Counted from the first letter of the stretch, positions 10,080-18,704 are shown. The stretch: 64,000 nt of DNA from Methanolobus sp. WCC4 (GCF_038022665.1 NZ_CP150629.1:2338480-2402479); one strand, 5' to 3'. Made by a program: numbers and translations. The notes: a model not told the origin generated them from the letters alone.

Positions 10080-10913
10080 TCAGGCAAGCTTGCTCTGTAC
10101 CTTTTCATAGAATCCATTTACGGAACTACTGACGAACCTTGCAGGGTTCTCTCCCCTGGTGATCGTGACCACATCATTCTCCTTCATATCATAGGAATGC
10201 TGTCCATCTATGACAATTACAGCCTCCTTCTCCGGAATTGTCATCTCCACCTTGATACTGCTGTCACCCGGTACGATCCAGGGTCTGGCAGACAGCTTGA
10301 AAGGAGCTATAGGGACCACTATTGATGCATCAACACGTGGATCCACGATGGGACCACCAGCACTCATTGCATATGCCGTCGAGCCCGTAGGTGTTGCAAT
10401 GACGATACCATCAGCCCTCATATCCTCTATCTCCGAATCATCCACCGCTATCCTGAATGTAAGGATCTTTGCCGGTCTTGCAGTAATGAGAACTATCTCG
10501 TTGGTGGCATCCTGTAGCCTTTTACCGTTAAGGTGCACACTGAGCCGTGAACGCTCTGTATAAGTGAAACCTTTCAGCACATCCTCAATGTTCTCAATGG
10601 CATCCTCCGGGGGCACATCCACAAGGAAACCCAGAGTTCCCATATTGATGCCAAGTACCGGCAACGGGTCTTCCATCTTCGATATATTTCTGAGCACCGT
10701 GCCGTCACCTCCCACAGAAATTATCATCTGCACACCTGCAGCACGCATTTCCTCCACCGGAAGGGTGTTCTCTGTCAGCCCGAGGTGCGTTCCTGTCTTT
10801 GGAGAGAGCACGATGTCCACCTTTGAGCTGAACTCATCGTGGATCATCCTGACCATATCAAGAGCATCCTGATGATCGAAGCGCGATACAATTCCTATTT
10901 TACTGACCTTCAT
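10080..10913 (-). CDS. nadK: NAD kinase
   Basis: ATP-dependent NAD kinase of 277 residues, making NADP in the cytoplasm. The GGDGT nucleotide-binding motif is in ISVGGDGTVLRN (near residue 70), NMGTLGFL follows, and the glycine-rich conserved block is DGIVIATPTGSTAY near residue 165. The length is standard for the archaeal enzyme. Its start overlaps the end of the IMPase-like gene by 14 bases, which implies tight translational coupling. In Methanocaldococcus jannaschii NAD kinase is fused to an IMPase-like NADP phosphatase, so this split, overlapping pair probably has the same combined job of setting the NAD/NADP ratio. Confidence 0.95.
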   Translation of the reverse strand: MKVSKIGIVSRFDHQDALDMVRMIHDEFSSKVDIVLSPKTGTHLGLTENTLPVEEMRAAGVQMIISVGGDGTVLRNISKMEDPLPVLGINMGTLGFLVDVPPEDAIENIEDVLKGFTYTERSRLSVHLNGKRLQDATNEIVLITARPAKILTFRIAVDDSEIEDMRADGIVIATPTGSTAYAMSAGGPIVDPRVDASIVVPIAPFKLSARPWIVPGDSSIKVEMTIPEKEAVIVIDGQHSYDMKENDVVTITRGENPARFVSSSVNGFYEKVQSKLA

Positions 10914-11718
10914 GTACTATCCCTGTTGAAAGCTTTAAGATCCGTTCGTGTGCAAGTCCGTTGGATGCGACCACACTATCCCTGCCCATTACTTTGTCCT
11001 CTAACTTTAAAGATTCACCGTATCCGTTGGTAATGATACCTCCGGCCTCTTCTACGATAAGCTTGCCTGCGACAATATCGGTCATACGCATCGTGCCCCT
11101 GACGTCTGCGAATGCATCGATCATCCCCGCTGCAACGTAACACAGCTCAAGCGCCACACTTCCAAGTGCCCTTATCCTTCTGACACTCCCGGAAAGTCCG
11201 GCAGCATTTTCTATATTGTTCCTGTAACCGTAAATACTTACGCAGAATCTGCTGACATCCCTGTTGTCAGATATAGAGATACGATTCCCATTAAAAAAGG
11301 AGCCTTTCCCTGCCTCTGCATGAAAAGTATCACCTGTGGCAAGGTTCCTTACGAATCCAAAACGTATATCGTTCAGGTCCTTTGTGGTCACAGCGATCGA
11401 AAGACCATAGAAGGGAATCCCCTGTGATGCATTATAGGTTCCATCGATAGGGTCTATTATCATTGTGTGTTCGGGAGAAGTCCCGATCATCTTTTCCCCT
11501 GCCTCCTCACTGATCACCCTGAATGAAGTACCCTCTTTCTCCAGCAGGTCAAAAATAGCTTTTTCGGAAACATCATCAATTAGTTTAGTGGGCGTTCCGT
11601 CAGCCCCTGTATAAAGGACCCTGCCGGCGTCCGATGTGCCGACAAGTCCCTCGATGGCACTATGCACTGCCTCAGCTATCCTTTCACTCAGTTCCAGGAA
11701 ATTGCCTGTACGCTGCAT
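10900..11718 (-). CDS. Inositol monophosphatase-family phosphatase (IMPase/FBPase or NADP phosphatase)
   Basis: This 272-residue member of the metal-dependent IMPase superfamily has the key motifs: SEEAGE (near residue 70) and DPIDGTYN (near residue 88) supply metal ligands, and MRMTDIVAGKLIVEEAGG near residue 210 supplies the last aspartate and substrate site. Archaeal members hydrolyse inositol phosphate, fructose-1,6-bisphosphate or NADP. It lies 26 bases after gap and overlaps nadK by 14 bases. The overlap makes NADP phosphatase a good candidate activity, while the GAPDH neighbour would suit a gluconeogenic FBPase. The sequence alone does not decide between these. Confidence 0.88.
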   Translation of the reverse strand: MQRTGNFLELSERIAEAVHSAIEGLVGTSDAGRVLYTGADGTPTKLIDDVSEKAIFDLLEKEGTSFRVISEEAGEKMIGTSPEHTMIIDPIDGTYNASQGIPFYGLSIAVTTKDLNDIRFGFVRNLATGDTFHAEAGKGSFFNGNRISISDNRDVSRFCVSIYGYRNNIENAAGLSGSVRRIRALGSVALELCYVAAGMIDAFADVRGTMRMTDIVAGKLIVEEAGGIITNGYGESLKLEDKVMGRDSVVASNGLAHERILKLSTGIVHEGQ

Positions 11719-11744
11719 AGAGCCATTCTCGGTCTAAAGTTATC

Positions 11745-12752
11745 TTAGATTCCCATTGACTTGTTGGTCTTTGCTACTGACTTTGCACCATCGGATTCCA
11801 GCTCCATCATGGCACGGATAGCATCGACGTTCTCAGGAATGACATCTGATTCCTGGTGGATGGCCTGGAAGAAGTAAAGCTCACCCTCATACATTGTAAC
11901 AGAGTCTTCCCAGACACAGTTCTCCCACATGTCGCCCCTTGGGCGTCCAAGGTCCTTTCCAAGCTCCATTATCTCGGCTGTAGAGCTGATACCCTGACCG
12001 ACCATCCTTACACGTGGCTGTTTTGCAAAGAGATCCTTTACATCATCAGATGTGCAGTCCTTCTCAAGCTCGATGTTGAGGGTGTGAAGGTGCATAAGGG
12101 TTGTTGGAAGCTTTACAGCGGTTGATGTGATGTTGATGTGAGGGATGACGGACTTTACATCAGGACCGTGGTGTGAAGGGAGCTTGATAGGGTTCGGGAC
12201 GATAGCATTGATCGGACCGGTCTTGATATCGTTAGGATCTGCGGACCTTCTCATGAGAGTGACCCTTACCTTCTTTACACCATATTCCTGGTCCAGCGGA
12301 TAGATCACTCTGCACAGACCTGTGGTGTTACAGGATACTACCCTTACGAAGTCCTTGCCAAGTGCTTCAGCATAGTTTGCCTCAGAATTGAATGAACATC
12401 CTGCAAGCTCGTGGTCCTCGCCACCCTGCCAGATCGCCTTGACACCTGCCTTCTCGTAGAGTGCCTTGTTCTTCTCACCAACACCACCTGGTGTACAGTC
12501 GACCACGACATCGGCCTCTGAGATCATGTCCTCGACAGTTCCTGCTGCAGGGATACCTGCTTTTTTCATGGCATCGACCCTGTCATCAAGGGTATAGACA
12601 TCATATCCCCTGTCGTGAGCTACGAAGGCCTCATAATTTGGCCTTGTCTTGGCAACACCGATTATTTCCATATCGTCCTGTAAGGTCACAGCATCAGCAA
12701 CACGTTTACCAATGGTACCATACCCGTTTATTGCAACTTTTACTTTAGACAT
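11745..12752 (-). CDS. gap: Type II (archaeal) glyceraldehyde-3-phosphate dehydrogenase
   Basis: Phosphorylating GAPDH of the archaeal class, 335 residues, usually NADP-linked and working in gluconeogenesis in methanogens. The Rossmann motif NGYGTIGKRVADA is at residues 9-21. The catalytic cysteine is C141 in SCNTTGLCR, preceded by WQGGEDHELAG. The ATG at 12752 has GGAAGGAAC upstream. It appears to head a unit gap - IMPase - nadK, with a 26-base gap and then a 14-base overlap, which joins an NADP-using enzyme with NADP synthesis. It follows cooT by 78 bases on the same strand, where a separate promoter is possible. Confidence 0.96.
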   Translation of the reverse strand: MSKVKVAINGYGTIGKRVADAVTLQDDMEIIGVAKTRPNYEAFVAHDRGYDVYTLDDRVDAMKKAGIPAAGTVEDMISEADVVVDCTPGGVGEKNKALYEKAGVKAIWQGGEDHELAGCSFNSEANYAEALGKDFVRVVSCNTTGLCRVIYPLDQEYGVKKVRVTLMRRSADPNDIKTGPINAIVPNPIKLPSHHGPDVKSVIPHINITSTAVKLPTTLMHLHTLNIELEKDCTSDDVKDLFAKQPRVRMVGQGISSTAEIMELGKDLGRPRGDMWENCVWEDSVTMYEGELYFFQAIHQESDVIPENVDAIRAMMELESDGAKSVAKTNKSMGI

Positions 12753-12830
12753 CTTAGTTCCTTCCGATCGAAATTTAGTTTATATATTTGTAAAGTTCAA
12801 TATGAATTTAATTGAATATAGATCATAAGA

Positions 12831-13019
12831 TCATTTTTGAAGCAGTACTGCCTCTCCTGTTCCAAAGTTAATTTCTTTTATCGAGCCCTTTACGGTCTCT
12901 TTTTCCCCGAGGATCCCATAAAGGTCTATATTATCATCATTAACAACTATCTTTGTAACTGACTCCATGACAGTATCACGGGTCTCGCCACTTACAAGGA
13001 CAACCTTGAGTTCACACAT
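12831..13019 (-). CDS. CooT-family nickel-binding protein (COG1532)
   Basis: A 62-residue protein beginning MCELKVVLVSGETRD. The Cys2 position and a small all-beta body (KIVVNDDNIDLYGILGEK, FGTGEAVLLQK) match CooT, a dimeric nickel-binding accessory factor for CO dehydrogenase known from Rhodospirillum rubrum; related archaeal proteins had been labelled RNA-binding. GGAGTGAT lies just before the ATG. It starts six bases after the DUF89 gene stop, so the two are translated together. A role in nickel delivery to the CODH/ACS encoded at the left end of this window is an inference from family and proximity. Confidence 0.8.
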   Translation of the reverse strand: MCELKVVLVSGETRDTVMESVTKIVVNDDNIDLYGILGEKETVKGSIKEINFGTGEAVLLQK

Positions 13020-13025
13020 AATATA

Positions 13026-13904
13026 TCACTCCTCAAATAAGCGGGCAACTGAACAGCCCTTAGGTGCACCGATATCCTCTCCCACAGGATCACATTTCAC
13101 CTTAAGTAAATAGGCTATAGGTCTATAATTCTCTTCTGACAGTGTCTCGTAATTTGCCATTCCCTTACTTATAATAAGTGATGCATTATCCAGTGCATCT
13201 TTAAGTTCCTGCGGTGCTTCCTCAAAGCGGACACCTATGGAATTGGAACCTGTTGTAAGTACCCTGTCAACCTTTTCAGCAATACCGAACTCCTCGATCT
13301 CATCCATGGTGACATCGTTCAGGATAGGAGCACCCCTGACAACGAGGGTGATGTTGCCACCCATCTTCTTTATGGTCTCGAAAACAAGGGTATCGATAAG
13401 TATCTCCCCGCAGTTGTCGGCAAGATATACGACATTGCTGAGCCTGTCCAGCATCCTGTCCGTATCATCTATGTCCAGACCACGTTTGAAATGTTCCTTG
13501 AAGGTCTCATCGAAGACATCAATGGGTACTTCAAGACCCATAACACCATAGTCGAAGTAGTTACCGATAACAGCGGCAAGCACAGCGCGCTTGAACTCGG
13601 CGACAACATCGTCGTCACCATTGAAGACATGGGAACGTATTACCGGCATGAACCTGGCTGCGACCTGACTGCTCAGTTCCTTCACTTCACGATAGGGATC
13701 TGTGTCATCAAGGATCTCATAGGCTTTCCTGTGCATAGGAGTGGATAACTCTGCTGCAGGCATACCTGGCTGATAGAGAGCATTGAGCACCTCTATTCCA
13801 CCGAGAACCGCCTTCTGGATCAGTTCCTCGTCATCGGTCGACAGTTCCGCTTCCTGGTGGACCCTGGATAGCAGACAATATGAACATCTTGGGTGAACTT
13901 TCAT
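13026..13904 (-). CDS. DUF89/ARMT1-like metal-dependent phosphatase
   Basis: A 292-residue DUF89-family protein. N-terminal cysteines (PRCSYCLLSRVHQEAEL) are followed by a helical region. The conserved catalytic core comprises LADNCGEILIDTL (near residue 162), LVVRGAPILNDVT, TTGSNSIG and SKGMANYETL. Members are damage-control phosphatases acting on sugar or metabolite phosphates and are activated by divalent metals such as Co, Ni or Mn. It is the first gene of a pair with the CooT-like protein, six bases apart. The physiological substrate is unknown; the context suggests either repair of damaged phosphometabolites or a metal-related role. Confidence 0.88.
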   Translation of the reverse strand: MKVHPRCSYCLLSRVHQEAELSTDDEELIQKAVLGGIEVLNALYQPGMPAAELSTPMHRKAYEILDDTDPYREVKELSSQVAARFMPVIRSHVFNGDDDVVAEFKRAVLAAVIGNYFDYGVMGLEVPIDVFDETFKEHFKRGLDIDDTDRMLDRLSNVVYLADNCGEILIDTLVFETIKKMGGNITLVVRGAPILNDVTMDEIEEFGIAEKVDRVLTTGSNSIGVRFEEAPQELKDALDNASLIISKGMANYETLSEENYRPIAYLLKVKCDPVGEDIGAPKGCSVARLFEE

Positions 13905-14054
13905 GGGACCATTCCTGTATGGGTTGTCGGGTCTGTATTTTTATCATGTGCAATAAGCTTAACCTTGCCTGAGTACTTGAAATATCCGAAAAAGAAAAAA
14001 AGCTTTGTGTGTATCTTTAACCTGAGTCTTATTTCAAGACCACAGAAGGTGATC

Positions 14055-14612
14055 ATGAACAATACAGGATCTCTCAAAAAAAGACGCTTTAAACTGAAAA
14101 CAGAACACGGTCGTTATATAATACTTGGCAGCATCGATGGTATACTGGCAGTTCTGGGTGTGGTGATAGGCACTTCCCACGTATCCGATGACCCTACCAT
14201 TGTTATCAATGCAGCACTTGGTGGCGCGGTAGCACTTGCACTCACCAACGGCATAGGCTCATATCTGGCCGAAAGTGCAGTAGAGTACGGCAGGCTTGCA
14301 GAAATGGAAAAACCTCTCCTGCGCAGCCTCAACAGCACAAGACTGGAACAGGAAGCTAAAAAGAAGATATGGAACGATTCTTTCTTCCACGGCGGCGCCA
14401 GCTTCTGCGGCTCCCTTGTACCGATACTCCCTTTCATGCTTCTCGATGAATATATGCTTGAGGTGGCCATCGTTCTGAGCATAGTTGTCCTTTCGATACT
14501 TGGAATATATTCAGGAAAACTGGCAAAGCAAAGCATGATAAAACACTCGGTTCGTATGGTGGGACTTGGAATTATGATAGTGGTTGCAGTTACAATGCTG
14601 GGTCTGGAGTGA
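14055..14612 (+). CDS. VIT1/CCC1-type membrane transporter
   Basis: A 185-residue membrane protein related to the VIT1/CCC1 iron/manganese transporter family. After a basic N-terminus, the first membrane segment carries GSIDGILAVLGVVIG, followed by DPTIVINAALGGAVALALTNGIGSYLAES, then a cytoplasmic charged helix with glutamates that can bind metal (EMEKPLLRSL...RLEQEAKKK), and three further membrane segments. I start at ATG 14055 because AAGGTGATC directly precedes it; the frame is open further upstream without a better site. It is monocistronic and divergent from the DUF89 gene. Iron or manganese efflux is the likely role but is not proven. Confidence 0.8.
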   Translation: MNNTGSLKKRRFKLKTEHGRYIILGSIDGILAVLGVVIGTSHVSDDPTIVINAALGGAVALALTNGIGSYLAESAVEYGRLAEMEKPLLRSLNSTRLEQEAKKKIWNDSFFHGGASFCGSLVPILPFMLLDEYMLEVAIVLSIVVLSILGIYSGKLAKQSMIKHSVRMVGLGIMIVVAVTMLGLE

Positions 14613-14647
14613 GGGTTTATTCAACTCCACCTGCAACATATTATAGG

Positions 14648-14756
14648 AACAAAGAACAATGCAACCACCCGTCACAGGCGGCACGGTCCTTTACTGCAAT
14701 CCTGAATATTTTTGAGATAATGCAGTTGTTTAAAATTGTCGGGTTCAAAGTTGCAA
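14648..14756. repeat. Repeat block A, copy 1
   Basis: This 109-base block aligns without gaps to 55988-56096 at roughly four-fifths identity by eye. Both begin AACAAAGAAC and end GTTCAAAGTTGCAA. Copy 2 has a perfect CCGCC-GTA-GGCGG hairpin that has decayed here. Read on the minus strand, both copies keep one open frame for about 35 codons, so it may be the end of a dead transposase gene. Confidence 0.65.
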
Positions 14757-14864
14757 TTCATGGAAACAACATGATGCTGTGGGAATAGTAAACATTATGG
14801 AATGTTTATCATGAGCAATTTTCCTGCTGGCAGATATAAATTTTTTATTATGGTCAACTATCAG

Positions 14865-14979
14865 CTCTGTAGAAAAACTCGTTTGTGTGCAGGAACAAAA
14901 TTTAAGCTACAGAACATCTCTTGCACTTTTTCGGATTGTGCCGGCTTCGCCGGACCCTTCGGGATGTTTTAGTTATTCA
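14865..14979. repeat. Repeat block B, copy 1, with transposon-like left end
   Basis: The block opens with CTCTGTAGAAAAAC (14865-14878), the reverse complement of the right end of the 56-kb copy. It continues to TCGGATTGTGCCGGCTTCGC... (14931 onward), nearly identical to 55865-55914. GTGCCGGCTTCGCCGGACCC forms a strong hairpin. In this copy block B follows A; in the other, B precedes A. Confidence 0.6.
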
Positions 14980-15027
14980 TGATCAGTGGTCGCCTTCAAT
15001 CTTCACTTACTTTTAAATGCCATGTGA

Positions 15028-15987
15028 ATGTATAGGTCCCTCATGCTTTTGACGTTCGCATTACTGATCGTAAGTCTTGTCATGATAACAAAGGGTGCCG
15101 ACTGGTTCGTGGAATCAGCAGTTAACATCTCAGAGAAAAGCGGTATCCCAAAGATCATCATAGGAGCTACGATAGTCAGTTTTGCAACCACGGCACCGGA
15201 ATTCACTGTGTCTGCCATGGCAGCATATCTTGACCATGTTGAGATGACAGTGGGTAATGCAGTGGGTTCGGCAATATGCAACATCGGCCTTGTCCTTGGA
15301 ACCGTCATCCTGATCAAAGCGATCCCTGTGGAACTTCATGGCTTCACACGTAAAGGAGGGTTCATGCTTGGTTCCGCCCTGCTTCTGATAGTTGTGGCAT
15401 ATGACGGTGTTGTCTCACCATTTGACGGAATACTGTTGTTGACGGTGTTCCTGGGATTCATGTATTATAACTTCCGCCTCCAGCGTGCGGTCTTTGACGG
15501 AAAGGACGAACTCAGGGAGAAGGTACCCCTCGTCCAGTTGAAAAAAGATATAGCTCTTTTCATCGTGGGTGCATTGCTTGTTGTTGTGGGAAGCCGCATT
15601 CTTGTTGATGCAGGTATAACCATTGCAGAATGGCTCGGCATTCCTGAGATGATAATAGCCCTGACACTCGTTGCACTTGGAACATCACTACCGGAACTTA
15701 TCACAGCGGTCTCAGCCACATTGAAAGGACATCAGGATATTTCCATAGGCAATATACTTGGTGCAAATACAATGGATATAGCACTCATTCTCGGTGCTTC
15801 CTCACAGATAAGACCACTGACAATTCTCAATCAGTCCCTTGTATATGATTTCCCGCTGATGATCGTATTGATGGTGCTCCTCCTCATCTTCGGAATAACA
15901 GGAAGGAAACTGGAGAGATGGGAAGGTGGAGTTATCCTTGCTGTCTATCTCGGATATGTGGTCGGTCTGTTCACAATTTTCAATTGA
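15028..15987 (+). CDS. CaCA-family sodium/calcium antiporter
   Basis: A 319-residue integral membrane protein of the cation/Ca2+ exchanger family. It has two inverted halves of about five helices, each with the alpha-repeat signature: GATIVSFATTAPEFTVSA (near residue 50) and ALTLVALGTSLPELITAVSA (near residue 210). The acidic residues in these repeats bind Na+ and Ca2+. The short loop around residues 155-175 is charged. ATG 15028 has no clear ribosome site; ATG 15043 (MLLTFALL) is an alternative. It stands alone downstream of the repeat-bearing intergenic region. The family call is secure; the transported cation is predicted. Confidence 0.9.
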   Translation: MYRSLMLLTFALLIVSLVMITKGADWFVESAVNISEKSGIPKIIIGATIVSFATTAPEFTVSAMAAYLDHVEMTVGNAVGSAICNIGLVLGTVILIKAIPVELHGFTRKGGFMLGSALLLIVVAYDGVVSPFDGILLLTVFLGFMYYNFRLQRAVFDGKDELREKVPLVQLKKDIALFIVGALLVVVGSRILVDAGITIAEWLGIPEMIIALTLVALGTSLPELITAVSATLKGHQDISIGNILGANTMDIALILGASSQIRPLTILNQSLVYDFPLMIVLMVLLLIFGITGRKLERWEGGVILAVYLGYVVGLFTIFN

Positions 15988-16156
15988 CCTACAGTACCCT
16001 ATACCGATCTAATGAGCATGAGAAGTGTATTACCACTGCATCCATTTTATCGTCCCCTCATATGCATTTCCTGAGACTTCGCCCGAAATATTTTGAGAAG
16101 TGAAACAATACATTTAAATCAGGATAACTTTCTAACTCTTTTAACAGGGGTGTTCT

Positions 16157-16624
16157 ATGAACAGAAAAATAGTAGTATTCATAATGTTGCTTGTATTGTC
16201 ACTGGCAGTATCAGGCTGTAGCGATAAGGAAACCACCACCACCATAGAAAGCGAGGATGGGGAAGAATATGAGGTCACCTATACAGAAGGTGATGTCGGG
16301 GACGAGGAATGTCCTGTAGGTTCCTCATGGACCGCAAGTAATCCGAGCACCGGCGAAATAATGACCATGGAGATCGTTGGCAGGGAAGAGATCGAAGGCA
16401 TCGAGATGTGCCATGCCGTCTATGAAGCCAATGTCATAGGAGAGGACAACGTAGCCAGAGTGGATTATTACTGGTCCGATGAAGAAGAGGATGGTGCATT
16501 CATGTTCATCGCCTATGATGAGGATGGGAATATCGTCTCCGAGATGAAGGCCATGAACGGTAAGATGACGATCACAGGTGAAGATGGGGAAACAATTGAA
16601 ATGGACATACCTCAGGATGAATGA
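16157..16624 (+). CDS. Acidic lipoprotein of unknown function
   Basis: A 155-residue secreted lipoprotein. The signal peptide MNRKIVVFIMLLVLSLAV ends in a lipobox (AVSGC), with the lipidated cysteine near residue 21. The mature protein is strongly acidic, rich in Glu and Asp, with a Thr-rich start (KETTTTIES) and predicted beta strands (MTMEIVGREEIEG, VARVDYYWSDEEEDG, KMTITGEDGETIEM). The two mature cysteines near residues 57 and 90 could form a disulfide. A beta-rich fold exposed on the cell surface is likely, but I do not recognise a family. It stands between the antiporter and an XRE-CBS regulator without obvious operon linkage. Confidence 0.78.
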   Translation: MNRKIVVFIMLLVLSLAVSGCSDKETTTTIESEDGEEYEVTYTEGDVGDEECPVGSSWTASNPSTGEIMTMEIVGREEIEGIEMCHAVYEANVIGEDNVARVDYYWSDEEEDGAFMFIAYDEDGNIVSEMKAMNGKMTITGEDGETIEMDIPQDE

Positions 16625-16762
16625 GGGCATTTCGATTTCCACTTTACTTTTTTCTCTTTTTCTCAATAGTTCCATTATCTGTCCGGCAATCCGTCCTCTG
16701 TATCGGGGGCCTGACGTCTAAATAGCTGCTTTTAAATATGATAATTACTATCAGTAATAGCC

Positions 16763-17320
16763 ATGCAACTTCCATCACCAGATGAACTGAAGCAAAAAAG
16801 GAATGATCTGGGTCTTACACAGAGCGACCTTGCAAAAAGAGCAGGTGTCAGCCAGCCCCTGATAGCCAGAATAGAAGCAGGGGATGTAGATCCAAGACTG
16901 TCTACACTGAAGAAGATAATCGATGTGTTCAATGATATAGAGAAGGAAGATATCTATCTCAAGGATATAATGCACCGGGAAATTATATCAGTATCACCTG
17001 ATGAGAGCATCGACAGAGCAGTACATATCATGGAAGACAACAACATCTCACAGATACCCGTTATTCAGGAAGGGATCTCTGTCGGCAGTATATCAGAGGA
17101 GATGATAGTCAGGTCCATGGCAGACAAAAAGACCTCTGTGGTATCCCACATGATGGTCGGTGATATCATGGGTGATTCATTCCCGACCCTTAGCCCCGGC
17201 ACAGATGTAAAGACAGCATCTTACATGCTTGAGAAGAACCCTGCGGTTCTGGTGCTGGAAAAAGGTCAGGTAACCGGTGTTGTGACAAAATACGACATAT
17301 TGAAACTGCTTAGCGAATAG
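16763..17320 (+). CDS. XRE-type HTH regulator with paired CBS domains
   Basis: A 185-residue putative transcription regulator (COG3620-like). The Xre/Cro helix-turn-helix spans about residues 8-60 (RNDLGLTQSDLAKRAGVSQP...). Two CBS domains follow: IMHREIISVSPDESIDRAVHIM from about 70, and the second from about 130 (IMGDSFPTLSPGTDVKTA). CBS pairs usually bind adenosyl ligands such as AMP, ATP or SAM, so the protein probably couples DNA binding to energy or methyl-group status. A TATA-like element (TTTTAAATATGA) lies about 25-35 bases before the ATG, suggesting a short leader. No target is evident nearby. Confidence 0.9.
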   Translation: MQLPSPDELKQKRNDLGLTQSDLAKRAGVSQPLIARIEAGDVDPRLSTLKKIIDVFNDIEKEDIYLKDIMHREIISVSPDESIDRAVHIMEDNNISQIPVIQEGISVGSISEEMIVRSMADKKTSVVSHMMVGDIMGDSFPTLSPGTDVKTASYMLEKNPAVLVLEKGQVTGVVTKYDILKLLSE

Positions 17321-17523
17321 GGTTTCAGGAAAGTGTCCGGCTAAAGTTAAATAATAAGGTTGCATATGTGGCAAAGTCGCCTGTTCAGAGCGACGGGACT
17401 GCATAAATTTGAATCGCACGCATAATTTGCATCAAATACAAATTCAACATCAATAACCAATCCCAGCAATTTCACCTACAATAAGTTACAATATATTACA
17501 CTAATAATTATCAGGAGATCAGT

Positions 17524-18675
17524 ATGAATCTTGAAGATACACTTCTTATGATGCCAGGACCTGTTCCGGTGGCACCTCGCGTACTCAGGGCAATGTCAAA
17601 ACCCATGATCAACCACAGGGGCGCAGAGTTCTCAGCAATGTACGATGACTGCTGTGAGATACTGGCAGACGTATTCCAGACAAAGAACGACATTTTCATC
17701 TTGAGCGGATCAGGAACCGCTGCAATGGAAGCTGCTGTGGGATGCACAGTAGGTAAGGACGACGTTGTTGTAGCCCTTGAGAACGGTAAGTTCGGTGAGA
17801 GATTCAAGGATATCGCAGCAAGATACGGAAAGGTGAACCCACTTGCCATCGAATGGGGACACTCCTTCGACCTCAGTGAAGTAGAGAAGAAGCTCGAAGA
17901 AGGTGCAAAGGCGATCACCCTTGTACACAACGAGACCTCAGTAGGTATCCAGAACCCTGCAGAAGAGATCGGCAAACTTGCAAAGAAGCATGATGCACTC
18001 TTTATCATGGACGGTGTGACAACCCTTGGCGGGGACACAGTAAAGACAGACGAATGGGGAGTCGATATCGCAGTGGTAGGCTCACAGAAGTGTCTTGCAG
18101 CACCACCAGGACTTTCAATGATCTCTGTAAGTGAACGTGCCCTTGCAGCAATGGATGAAAAGGATGCACTTCCATATTATCTCGACCTTAAGGCATACAA
18201 GAAGAGCGGTGACAAATCACAGACACCATACACCCCTGCAGTACCATTGTTCTTTGGTCTTCAGGAAGCCCTTCACATCGTAAAGGAAGAAGGCATGGAA
18301 GCAAGGATCAACCGCCATGCAACTGGTGCAAAGGCGATCCGTGCAGCAGCAGCAGCAATGGGTCTTGAGATGTTCCCACAGCTCCACGATGATCACAGCT
18401 ACTATTCCAACACTGTCACAGCTATGAAGGCTCCGGAGGGAGTTACAGGCAATGACATCAAGAAGGACCTGATGGCAAAAGGTATCACCATTGCCGGTGG
18501 CCAGTCACATCTTAGCGGTAAGATCTTCAGGATAGGAAGCATGGGTAACGTCCAGCCAAAGGATATCATGCTGACAATACAGGAACTTGAAGTTGTCCTG
18601 AAGAAAAGAGGAGTAGTATCCGAGATAGGAGCAGGGATCGAGGCAGCCAGCGAAGTGCTGGATACCCTCCTTTAA
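17524..18675 (+). CDS. Class V aminotransferase (SerC/alanine-glyoxylate type)
   Basis: A PLP-dependent fold-type I class V aminotransferase of 383 residues. The start MNLEDTLLMMPGPVPV is typical of the alanine-glyoxylate/serine-pyruvate group. The lysine that binds PLP is in VVGSQKCLAAPPG near residue 195, and DGVTTLGGD supplies the cofactor aspartate. In methanogens this family acts as a broad-specificity aspartate or phosphoserine aminotransferase. GGAGATCAGT precedes the ATG. It lies 50 bases upstream of ribC on the same strand, so it may share its transcript, but a role in riboflavin synthesis is not established. Amino-acid metabolism is the safer call. Confidence 0.88.
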   Translation: MNLEDTLLMMPGPVPVAPRVLRAMSKPMINHRGAEFSAMYDDCCEILADVFQTKNDIFILSGSGTAAMEAAVGCTVGKDDVVVALENGKFGERFKDIAARYGKVNPLAIEWGHSFDLSEVEKKLEEGAKAITLVHNETSVGIQNPAEEIGKLAKKHDALFIMDGVTTLGGDTVKTDEWGVDIAVVGSQKCLAAPPGLSMISVSERALAAMDEKDALPYYLDLKAYKKSGDKSQTPYTPAVPLFFGLQEALHIVKEEGMEARINRHATGAKAIRAAAAAMGLEMFPQLHDDHSYYSNTVTAMKAPEGVTGNDIKKDLMAKGITIAGGQSHLSGKIFRIGSMGNVQPKDIMLTIQELEVVLKKRGVVSEIGAGIEAASEVLDTLL

Positions 18676-18704
18676 TTAGTATCACCTAATATCCGATAAC
18701 ATAA

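Larger units (their letters stand above)
14613..15027. other. 415-base intergenic region with decayed repeat elements
   Basis: No gene is convincing here. It holds a 109-base block (14648-14756) and a 54-base GC-rich hairpin block (14926-14979) that both recur at 55.9-56.1 kb, plus a TGTAGAAAA-type end at 14865-14878. The remainder is AT-rich and without recognised features. Confidence 0.7.

Noticed and set aside
9997-10080. 27-codon minus-strand frame overlapping the nadK stop (ATGA)
   Set aside because: The overlap is attractive, but the peptide has no pattern and the length is within chance.
17321-17523. Possible small RNA with GTCGC/GCGAC stem near 17374-17395
   Set aside because: The stem is only five bases and the surrounding pairing is weak; no promoter or terminator frames it.
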